Source: Euperipatoides rowelli (Eukaryota; Onychophora; Udeonychophora; Euonychophora; Peripatopsidae). From it: a stretch of 10,969 bases of DNA. Each line of letters opens with the position of its first letter. Within the stretch, counting starts at the first letter, position 1. The notes beneath the pieces are model-generated. The model had not been told where the DNA came from. It saw only the letters and a list, made by a program, of their open reading frames with translations, and did not search any database. Shown here piece after piece: positions 1 through 7,743 of this stretch. A program made the position numbers and the translations under genes. Location: the NCBI GenBank assembly GCA_003024985.2, contig PXIH01S0001927.1, one strand, 5' to 3'.

Positions 1-27
1 ATTCCTGATAATTTGAAATTTTTATCA

Positions 28-67
28 CTTGTCCCTTGGACAAGCAAGTTTAAAAACTGACTTGTCC
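28..67. repeat. Overlapping CTTGTCC inverted repeats
   Basis: CTTGTCC (28-34) and GGACAAG (38-44) form a perfect 7-bp stem with a 3-nt loop. GGACAAG (38-44) can instead pair with a second CTTGTCC at 61-67, with partial extension inward. The two hairpins are mutually exclusive because they share the middle arm. Probably the edge of a repeat; no function can be assigned. Confidence 0.45.
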
Positions 68-709
68 AGATAATATTTCATTCATCTCAGACCACCAGAC
101 TAGCCTATTTTGCAAGCCTGAAAATATTCATCTAATTTTTTTAAAGGTTACAATATTTGTGTTTTCAAATAGTGAAGTTGGCAAATTATTCCACAAATCA
201 ACTAGGCTAATTTACTATAAATAGCTTATAACATTTCCTTACATTAGAATTACTATAACTTAACTCTTTTTAAAAAAAATTCATAACCATTTCCTCGTAA
301 TATTTTGCTTTAAACAAAAAAATATTACCGGTATCTCTATTGTTTTCTAAAACAATTTTTTTTAAACATAAAACAATATAGGCTACCAATTGAAATAAGT
401 CTTTGTTCAAAAGTTCTATTTTTTAGAACTTTAAAATTTTTTTAGTAAATTTTTTGAGTGGACAATTAATTAATTTATTAATTTTTTTAGTTTTACTTAT
501 GTAAACATTAGAACAACAGTCTCCTAAAGGCTAAACAAAACCATATAGAATTTTTTAAACATATAATTTAAATATATTATCTATCAATGAAAATAGAGTT
601 CCATTTTTTTTTATGGGGGTGGGGGGCAAATGACCCAGTTGTATTTAGCATATTTTCCAACATAGGGCAAACTTTAAATTTGGCATGTGGGTAGAGTTTT
701 TTATTTTTT

Positions 710-734
710 GGGCAGAGGGTGGGGGGGGGACGGG
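710..734 (+). other. Putative G-quadruplex tract
   Basis: Four G runs lie close together: GGG (710-712), GGG (717-719), G9 (721-729) and GGG (732-734), with loops of 4, 1 and 2 nt. This fits the usual G3+N1-7 quadruplex pattern on the + strand, which is also the transcribed RNA sense strand of the NCKAP1 intron. A weaker G5-T-G6 tract lies 84 bp upstream at 615-626. Both stand out sharply against the AT-rich background. Confidence 0.55.
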
Positions 735-1725
735 TACTAAACTAGTATTGTTTAAATCGCAGATGGCCTGGTTGCAATTTTCTGATTCTCTCAATCATTT
801 TTCTTAGACAGATGTGGATAAATTACTACAATAATTTTTTTTATCTAATGTATTAATGTTAGCACCTTTTAATGTAGGCCTACTTAGGAAACATACTAAG
901 TGTTCTTTGAACTTAGAGGCTAAAAAATAAACAACCAAGAAGACATTGCTAACATTTTTTTTTTCTGTTTGAGATAATTCCTTTGAGTTTCAGTCAACAT
1001 TGTTGAAGTAGGAGCTATAGGGCATTATCACTGCTGCGCTGAATTCACATAAACCTGCGTTTACATTAATCATAGGCCTACTTCTTTGTCATGATCAAAA
1101 TATCTTAATAACTTACTGAATTATATAGCAGACCACCTTTTTAAAAATTTGTTTTATTTGTACCCCTTTTTTCTGTCGGACGTAAGATAATGCACTATCG
1201 TGGATATCACAAAGTAATTTTCCCTTTTTTCTTATTCTTAGAAATTTTGTTCTCTTTCTAAGCTTTTGGAAGCATGCTAAGAGAAGGATAAATGTCCAGA
1301 CTTTGTATTTTTAATTTTTTACAGGATATTAATAAAATGTGCAATAAATTGTTCGAGATTGATGACTTATAATCATGGAAAACTTACGATTTTCCTCATG
1401 CTAAAAGGTTAAAAAACCATACACTTAAGGCTATATAAGCTATCATGTGCTGTATATACAGTATTTATTTCATAAAATGTTAAGTCAATGAGACTTGTAA
1501 CATATAAAGAAAAGCAATATGAGTATAAATATAATTTATTTAGGTCAGTATTTTATCTATAAAAAACAGTAAAAATATACAGTAGCCTACAGTATATGAA
1601 AAAGAGACAAACCTTTGCATCCTTGCTCTGATGACAATTTTGGGATTTTTAAAATTATGTTACAACTTCTGGTAAATATTTTTATATAGCCTACCATATT
1701 TGATGATTATTTTGATTGATTTTAG

Positions 1726-1836
1726 GCATGTGGAGATTCCAAGTCGAAGCCATCTTTTCTGTCAGATAAAAGTCTTGAGGGAGCCATTAAATACATTGTA
1801 CGGAGATTTCCAAGTATTGATACAAAAGGGAGTAGT
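1726..1836 (+). CDS. NCKAP1: NCKAP1 exon ([10 protein letters not shown]... to ...IDTKGSS)
   Basis: This exon encodes 37 residues beginning Ala-Cys-Gly-Asp-Ser-Lys and containing the segment [20 protein letters not shown]. It corresponds to about residues 37-73 of human NCKAP1, where I recall the very similar ACGDPKAKPSYL...SAVKFIVRKFP. The acceptor is GATTTTAG at 1725 and the donor is a consensus GTAAGT at 1837. Both boundaries are phase 0. The segment belongs to the N-terminal helical region of the protein, which has no enzymatic residues because NCKAP1 is a scaffold. The last residues (Asp-Thr-Lys-Gly-Ser-Ser) are the least conserved part and fall at the exon edge. The start codon is not here; an upstream exon must supply roughly the first 36 residues. 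Confidence 0.93.
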
Positions 1837-1976
1837 GTAAGTACTAATTATTTTTCATTTTATTTAAGTTATACATTAATATTAATTAAGCCTGGTATGA
1901 TTTCTAATTTAAAATTTTTTTTTATAAATTAAATAAATTATCGTAGAATGCCATCAAAGGAAACCCCTCCAAATAA

Positions 1977-2290
1977 GTGCACCATCCCTATTTCTCGGCC
2001 AAAGTTAGGTAAAGTGCACCATCACCATACTGGAATTTTTTGATCACTCTAAAAGAAATCCAAGGTGCACCATGCAACAGCGCCCCCTAGGTTTTTTCCT
2101 CATCTAAGGTGCAGGAGAGTGTTTCCATATAACAAATAAACTTTGTGTCATTTTGATTGTTGCCAAATGAGTGCACCTGAGCAGTTTTGCAATACATTGT
2201 GGTAAATCTACGTTTCACTAGCATGGTAAGAAACAAGGGTGTATAGTACCCCCCCCCCCCCTCGAATGAATATGTCTGAGTGCACACTTG
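1977..2290. repeat. GTGCACCAT-bearing dispersed repeat with C13 run
   Basis: The nonamer GTGCACCAT occurs at 1977-1985, 2014-2022 and 2065-2073, with related GTGCACCT at 2171-2178 and GTGCACAC at about 2280. The segment is clearly less AT-rich than its surroundings, contains CAACAGCGCCCCCTAG near 2074-2090, and includes a pure C13 tract at 2249-2261. I read this as a fragment of an interspersed repeat of unknown class; its edges are approximate. A minus-strand open frame across 2087-2287 translates the C tract into Gly residues and does not look like a gene. Confidence 0.45.
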
Positions 2291-2442
2291 ATTGGTATTC
2301 TACGGTAATATGTTTTCTAGTTTGAAAATATATATTTTTACTTTCTTAGTATTTGGCTATTAGTAAATATAAAGATCTAGATTTCTCTTCCCTCCCCTCT
2401 CTCCATTTCTTTGCACTAACCATGTCTAAACAATACCATTAG

Positions 2443-2452
2443 GGGGATTCCC
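2443..2452. promoter_or_regulatory. kB-like site (GGGGATTCCC) within a G/C hairpin
   Basis: GGGGATTCCC fits the NF-kB/Rel consensus GGGRNNYYCC. It sits in a perfect 6-bp hairpin formed by AGGGGG (2441-2446) and CCCCCT (2455-2460). A single 10-mer match in an intron is weak evidence for regulation. Confidence 0.2.
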
Positions 2453-2761
2453 AACCCCCTCCATAATTTAACCTTTTTATGTTTATTTTACTGCCACAAG
2501 AATAAAGTAACTCAATAAAGTTTGCTCTCTATGAGTCTATTGTTTCCTCATACCGTTCTTTGTAGCTTCTCTCCATAACATAATAATTACCGGTATATAT
2601 TTATAATCAAACTGATTATTATAATACCGTTTATAAAATCGAATGTATGCAATAGTAAATGCCTACGCTTAAAAATAAAAAGAATAAAAAAATTTCTATA
2701 TAAAATTGAATATATGTATGTACAGTATGTTCACTAACAATATTATTCTCAGTCGTTTGAC

Positions 2762-2829
2762 AATTTTGGACCAAATTTTGTATAGTTACTCTCTAGGACC
2801 CATCGGGAAATTACCGGGCAACACCAGGT
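2762..2829. mobile_element. Dispersed repeat copy A with Helitron-like tail motif
   Basis: Positions 2762-2802 match 3480-3518 almost exactly (38 of 41 aligned positions; the differences are two extra T residues and one T/C change). Eleven bases after the shared block, copy A reads ACCGGGCAACACCAGGT (2813-2829). This resembles the GGGCAA(C/T)GCCGGG hairpin that I recall near the 3' ends of many animal Helitron-type elements, in decayed form. The class assignment is tentative; the repeat relationship is seen directly. Confidence 0.45.
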
Positions 2830-2859
2830 TTTTTAATCTCTTAAATAAAAAAGCAGTTA

Positions 2860-2955
2860 AAGTTTTGTCATTCAGGGTTTGCCCATTCTAATCTCATTGT
2901 CATTGCTAACTATGACAATGAGATGAGAGTGGGCAAACGCTGAATGACATAACTT
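2860..2955. repeat. 96-nt fold-back (44-nt arms, 8-nt loop)
   Basis: Arm 2860-2903 is the reverse complement of arm 2912-2955 with four mismatches; the loop is TGCTAACT (2904-2911). The inner 38 bp of each arm, between TGTCATTC and TTGTCAT, have only three mismatches. Such a near-perfect hairpin in an intron is typical of a small palindromic transposon or a fold-back duplication. A weaker second pair (2999-3013 with 3049-3063, 12 of 15 matching) lies next to it, so the element may extend to about 3065. No terminal duplication could be fixed by eye. Confidence 0.75.
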
Positions 2956-3479
2956 AGGTTGGCGCTCATGTTTTTAACACTTTGACACTAGCGCCTTCAC
3001 ACGTAAAGGTGATGAAATCCGAAATTATTAATATAAATAAACATGGTGTCACCTCCACGTGTTTGCAACATAAAATAAGTATAAATAACTGATCAGATAA
3101 TATACTTGCAATCTATAAGTAAATTCATTATACCATAATGCATATAATCAATATAGGTAGACTTGTTAGAAACAGAACGATCCACTTGTCTATACATTAA
3201 CTTATTTTTATTAGGGTTGTGGATAATTATTGATTTACTTCCACAAATTAAGGTTCAAGGTTGGTTTGAAAATTATTTAATCTTTTGTATTAGGTTAACA
3301 GGGCACACACTCCCACGATAGCTGTAAACAACCATAAACAATTTTTAAATAAACATTACAGTGTTTTCGCTAATGTTTATTACGTGCTATTGTAAAATTG
3401 CCTTAAATGTTTTAAACGAAGCAGCATGTACAGTGTATGTGTAGGCTATGTTCTCTATACATTTCTAAATCCTTTCACC

Positions 3480-3667
3480 AATTTGGACCAAATTTGCATA
3501 GTTACTCTCTAGGACCCAGTGAAAAATATAGGCTACTATTAAAACTTGACACACTACTGCGCATGCGCTGACAGTTTTTCTTATAACTTGGAATTAACGC
3601 AATAATTTTTTTCTTTTGGACTGTTCTACATAATATAAGAAACTTGGGCAATGCCGGGCACTTTAAG
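3480..3667. mobile_element. Dispersed repeat copy B with Helitron-like tail motif
   Basis: Positions 3480-3518 are the second copy of the ~40-bp sequence at 2762-2802, in the same orientation and 718 bp downstream. At 3643-3667 the sequence reads CTTGGGCAATGCCGGGCAC followed by TTTAAG, again resembling the GGGCAATGCCGGG tail seen at Helitron-like 3' ends. In copy B the two blocks are ~125 bp apart, but only ~11 bp in copy A, so one of them carries an insertion or deletion. The intervening part contains TGCGCATGCGCT (3558-3569). Confidence 0.4.
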
Positions 3668-4005
3668 ATAGTGACTTATAAAGACATCAATTTTAATAGG
3701 TTAATTTTTTTTTTGGAATTTTAACATAATAAAACCCTTTTGCTTTTCGCTCTACTGTGCATGTGCACACTCACGTGCATATCTTTTCTGCTTTCTCAGT
3801 CTTGACATGCATCTGAGTTTTTTTTTGCGGAAGTATGAGTGTATATGGTTATATTGTACATTAGGAAAAGTATGGAAGATCACCCAAGAAAGATATGGAA
3901 GACTAACCAGTAACCATGAGGTCATGAAGATAAAAAAAAAATAGAATGAAAGGAAGTGGAAAGACGTGTTATCCATTTCATGAGAATCTCATTACTTATA
4001 CTCAT

Positions 4006-4263
4006 TTAGTGAAGCTTGGAAGTGTTGTACAAGTACGAGTAGGAAAAAAAGGTAGTCTTTAATCTGATTCGGTCACACTCAGATGCATATACAACAAGTA
4101 CTAAGTCAGCATCATGAATTTTCTGCAATTTTATAAAAAAGTTAACATGTTGTCTGCCAACTAGTTGACGATCTTTTACAGGACACCAACTAGGAGTTAC
4201 CTCATAATTGAGAACTTCATTATTAGCATCATACTGTATATTAGCATATTTGGTCAAATTGAT
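4006..4263 (-). pseudogene. Unassigned minus-strand open segment, possible transposon remnant
   Basis: The minus strand is open for about 86 codons here with no ATG at its start; the frame simply begins after a stop. The translation has mixed, protein-like composition (for example LNYEVTPSWCPVKDRQLVGR and KIHDADLVLVVYASECDRI) rather than the Phe/Tyr/Leu/Ile-rich text usual for AT-rich intron. Just upstream on the same strand another frame stays open for ~58 codons (about 4265-4415), which could be the same decayed protein after a frameshift. I do not recognise the family. It could be a fragment of a transposon protein, or chance. Confidence 0.2.
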
Positions 4264-4606
4264 TTACAAATAGGTAGTGGGCACCTGGTCTAAGATTGAA
4301 AAATAAGCTGTGGTACCAGAAAACAATATAAAATATTCTCAGGTTTGAAACGTGCCTAATTTGGATTGGCATCATAGACAAAAGCCACCCAATAACACTA
4401 TGGCGGTCAATGTGTTAAGCTTGACCCAGTTTATAGTGAAATGTTACATAGGCTTCATAGTCTCAGTTGTAAATTTACTGTTATTTAATTCCATCAATCA
4501 TCAGCTAAGCATCCATAAAATAATTAAAAAACAAGATTATTTATTCAGATAAACATGTTTTTTTTAATCATAAATTTTTTAATGATCATTTGAAACATTT
4601 CTTTTT

Positions 4607-4700
4607 CATACTTAATCCTTTTATTCTTAGTCAGTGCATACTTAATCCTTTCATTCTTATACATACTTATCCTTTCAGTCTTAATCCTTTTATTCTTATA
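4607..4700. repeat. Degenerate tandem repeat (CATACTTAATCCTTTCATTC-type unit)
   Basis: About four units share the core CTTAATCCTTT(T/C)ATTCTTA. They start near 4607, 4637, 4662 and 4678 and have lengths of roughly 30, 25, 17 and 23 bp, so the array is irregular. The word TTAATCCTTTCAC also occurs at 9022-9034 and, on the minus strand, at 5064-5076. This suggests the unit derives from a dispersed repeat. Confidence 0.6.
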
Positions 4701-5856
4701 TTGTTATTAGGTATCAGAAACATGAATATTTTTAAAGTTTAATTTTAATATTTCCAAGGTTATTGATTTGTATTTGATTGTCAACATGATTTTGCGGACT
4801 TGGAAAAGTAGGGAACAAATTGGATTGTTCAGCAACATCTCTCTTCATTGTAGCCTACCTGCGATCACTTAAATTTTGTGTGTTTTATTCAGTATTTGAA
4901 AAAAAGTACAAGAATGATTTGAACTCGTATCCTCCTCATGCTCACAATTTCCATTTTTACACTTCCTTACGTTGTAAAATGTTTGGAATGTCCAAATCGA
5001 TCTACTGATCTATCATTATGGGATAATTTTATTTTACCCGCATTTTGTTAAAATAATTTACTAGTGAAAGGATTAACAACTACATTAATTTGTGATATTT
5101 TTTAACTGTAGTTCATAAAATTATGGTAGGCTAGGCTATTATAGTAATTTAAAACACAAAAATGATTTAAATTTAGAAGTTACCGGTAGGCCTAATTAAA
5201 AATAAGTTTAAGACTCAATATTTTTTTGTCCGGTAGCTTCAGATGCAAGAAAGTACAAAAGGAAAATAAGTTGCATAAATTGCTAAGTAAAGGGAGATAT
5301 AAATAGAATAATAAATAAATTGATTCATTGTAACTGCGACTATCAAGCCTGAAATGACAAAAAAGGTAGTTAACTTTATATACTTGTATTAGACTCCAAT
5401 ATGATTGCAAATTAGTTACAGTATATTGTTTTTACTAGAATTAACAGTCAATGGTGCATTCAGCCTATTTACAGGTAGTCAAAATTGATTTCTCTGTGTG
5501 AAATTTACTGTTTATTTTTTAAATTAAATTAATTTATAACGAAAGAAGAAATTAATTCAAGCCCTGTTACCTTTTTAGAGATCACTAGGTTTTAAATTTA
5601 CTAATAGTATAAATGTTGCTACATACAATATAAAAATAAAGGGATATCGCTATTTTGTAGATTAATGTACAACCCTTGACCCATTCCTATTTTTGCGTTA
5701 CAAATTTTATTCTAAATCTTTTAATGATATGGGTTTTATAGTGACATTTATTAATGAATACTGTAGGCCATGAGAATGATAATTGTTAATTAGATTGGGG
5801 GTAGAATAGTGGTAGTATTTTTGTTGGTTTATTTAACTTTTTTTCTTCTTCTTTAG

Positions 5857-5949
5857 GGTCAGTTACAGGCTGTTGCAGCCATTAAACAAGATATTATGAA
5901 ATCATTATCCCTATATTATTACACTTTTGTAGATCTATTAGACTTGAAA
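5857..5949 (+). CDS. NCKAP1: NCKAP1 exon (GQLQAVAAIK... to ...FVDLLDLK)
   Basis: This exon encodes 31 residues ending with the conserved segment SLSLYYYTFVDLLDLK, matching the human NLALYYFTFVDVMEFK region (about residues 74-104 by recall) at identical length. The acceptor is CTTCTTTAG at 5856 and the donor is GTAAGT at 5950. Both boundaries are phase 0, so it joins directly to the 1726-1836 exon and to the 8645 exon without a split codon. The N-terminal half (Gly-Gln-Leu-Gln-Ala-Val-Ala-Ala) is less conserved than the YYYTFVD core. An apparent longer frame beginning at the internal Met (5896) and running to 6123 is only this exon read through its donor into the intron. Confidence 0.94.
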
Positions 5950-7458
5950 GTAAGTTATCAGTTCATATATTTTTTTCTCATAAATTTATATAGTGTTTTA
6001 CATTCAAAACTTATAAAGAATTTGGATCTTAGATTTATATACTGTATATATAGTGCATATAAGTCAACCTACCATAAGCTATATAACCTACTGTATGTAG
6101 TATGTATAAAAATAATGCTATAATATACATACTTATTGTATACCGTAGCCTACCGTATATATTTTCGCTTTGATATGACAAATTGCTGAGTAAAAAAAAA
6201 GTTGTCTATCATATTTTTAGTCCTTTGGATTTCAATTAGAATGTTTCTGTATTATATAGGCTACTGTACTTCCTGGACATATACTAGGTAGCTTAGACAC
6301 TACAATATACATTGTACACTATGTATATCACCGGTTGGCTACTAAAAATAAAAAGCATTTTTTTTTTGGCAGTCTAATAAGTAGTTGAAGTGAAATTTCA
6401 TTCAAATTGATGCCAAATTATTTAATCTGATTAATTTAATATTTCTTTACACCATAAATGCTGAGGTTTTCTTTGAAGTGTTTTGCATATATCTGTTAAT
6501 GATTAGTCTTCACTTTTTACTGTGTTCATCATATTATGTCCAACTCTTAATTTTTTTAACCTATAGAGTATCTTTATTGAAAAAAATGTTATCTTATTTA
6601 ATGGAGTTTTCCAGTCTGGATGACTTTGAGAAGCCTGTGATTGTTAATGCCTATTTTGTCCACTGAGCTTTGGATTTTGATAGCTTAATTTATTATTTAA
6701 TTTTATTATTATTTGTTAAAAAAAATTTGTATAGTATATTTTCTAATACCGTAATGTAATTTTAGTAGTAATTAATTAGCAAACATAATTTTTTTAGGTC
6801 CTAAGAGAAGTTTTACATATTAAAAAATGATTTTTAAATTATTGTAGTTTTGACAAGATGACTAGAGCGTCAGTGTCCATAAGCCATATGTTAAATTTTG
6901 TTTGCAATTCACAGATATGTTAATCATCTTTTTAATTTAAAAATTCTTAAGTGAATTTCAAAATTTTAAATGCTAATATTAAAATAATAGGTTATTGTGT
7001 ATGGTAAGATTAAAAAAAATGTTTTTAAGAGTAAATGAATCACTGGTATTCATAGAATACAGTGTCCTATTACAATTCTAGAAGTACGCAGTATAAGTTA
7101 GGCCTATCATAAATATTTATAAATTTCACTTAACAAAAACTTGGCTCTACTTAATTTGAAGGCTCTACTGCTTTTTAATATGGTATTAACATTTGCTGTA
7201 CGTCTAGTTACTCATTTCAGAAATAAAAATTAAAAATATATTTCATAAGCTTACTTAGGCCTACTGTATTATTACTGTTTAAGATTAAATTTTCATATTT
7301 CATTTAAATAGGCATAGGCTATTAAGTTAGTCATTTTATCCAGAATCTCATTTCTTTCTATTATGCACAACACTTGTTTTCACTCTATTACTGTATCTTC
7401 TATAATTTTATCTGAAAAGGGTTTCTGTTTGTTATTTACGGTCATGGCTCAAAATTAG

Positions 7459-7692
7459 TGGTATCCCACTAAATCTGGTGCTATAGTTAACTATGAAAAG
7501 ACTTTTGCATATCGTATACCGGTAATTGACAATAAATTAATAAATGGTTTTTCTAGGGATCACTCAAACAAGTTCTTGGGAATACCCTATCTTTTCTATT
7601 ATTCTGATATAAAACACAAAATTCATAATGAAATTTTAGAAAAAATTAGGAATACAAATAAAAGGATTGAGAACAAATCACTTTCCNAATTT
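7459..7692 (+). pseudogene. LINE reverse-transcriptase fragment (L1/Tx1-like), decayed
   Basis: The + strand is open for 78 codons between a TAG (7456-7458) and a TAG (7693-7695), with no start codon of its own. The translation carries features of the distal part of a LINE reverse transcriptase. KSGAIVNYEKT (7471-7503) matches the 'SG..(I/V)N..KT' motif. KFLGIPYLF (about 7573-7599) matches the 'KYLGIP' motif. ILEKIRNTNKRIENKSLS then matches the 'ILEKI...RW.NR.LS' helix that precedes the usual GRV segment. Order and spacing agree with L1/Tx1-type elements. The catalytic YADD region, endonuclease domain and C-terminus are absent. The reading frame breaks just after the ambiguous base at 7687, and a MITE begins 54 bp beyond the stop. 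This is a dead 5'-truncated copy in the host intron. The exact clade is uncertain. Confidence 0.65.
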
Positions 7693-7743
7693 TAGAGTAG
7701 CCCGTCACGCTACCATTAAAAATGTAAAAAAATATTAAATAAA

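Larger units (their letters stand above)
1..1725 (+). other. Intron sequence upstream of the first visible exon (partial)
   Basis: No coding exon is visible here. I looked for the short first-exon peptide that should precede the 1726 exon (about 36 residues ending in a Tyr-Asn-Ile-Lys-Lys-like stretch followed by a GT donor) and did not find it, so it probably lies further upstream. The stretch is AT-rich with long T runs. It holds a CTTGTCC hairpin cluster at 28-67, G-rich tracts at 615-626 and 710-734, and two TAGGCCTA words (875-882, 1073-1080). It ends in the acceptor TTGATTGATTTTAG at 1725. Confidence 0.7.
1837..5856 (+). other. Long NCKAP1 intron with repeat fragments
   Basis: This ~4.0 kb phase-0 intron has the donor GTAAGT and an acceptor with a strong pyrimidine tract (TTTTTTTCTTCTTCTTTAG). 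It carries a GTGCACCAT-bearing repeat with a C13 run (1977-2290), a fold-back (2860-2955), two copies of a dispersed ~40-bp sequence (2762-2802 and 3480-3518) with Helitron-like tails, a minus-strand open segment (4006-4263), and a degenerate tandem repeat (4607-4700). The stretches 2290-2760 and 4700-5856 hold only AT-rich sequence, apart from a kB-like site at 2443-2452, two AATAAA words near 2501-2519, and the joined TACCGGTA/TAGGCCTA words at 5181-5194. Confidence 0.85.

Noticed and set aside
1-1725. Search for the NCKAP1 first coding exon
   Set aside because: No ATG-started stretch resembling the expected N-terminal peptide with a following GT donor was found on the + strand.
2087-2287. 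66-codon minus-strand ORF
   Set aside because: Includes a Gly run from the C13 tract and lies in a dispersed repeat; no domain recognised.
2706-2891. 61-codon + strand ORF
   Set aside because: Crosses dispersed repeat copy A and one arm of the 2860-2955 fold-back; explained by repeat sequence.
3752-3976. 74-codon minus-strand ORF
   Set aside because: Phe/Leu/Tyr-rich N-terminal part from poly-A/T tracts; no recognisable protein.
4352-5008. Two + strand ORFs of 66 and 62 codons (4352-4552, 4820-5008)
   Set aside because: AT-biased composition, no motifs, no splice or promoter support.
5192-5410. 72-codon minus-strand ORF
   Set aside because: Leu/Phe/Tyr/Ser-rich translation typical of AT-rich intron.
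5896-6123. 75-codon + strand ORF starting MKSLSLYYYTFVDLLDLK
   Set aside because: Its first 18 residues are the NCKAP1 exon; the rest is intron read through the GTAAGT donor at 5950.
6478-6666. 62-codon + strand ORF ending ...DDFEKPVIVNAYFVH
   Set aside because: The C-terminal part looks mildly protein-like, but it does not match NCKAP1 and would break the gap-free junction between the 5949 and 8645 exon boundaries.
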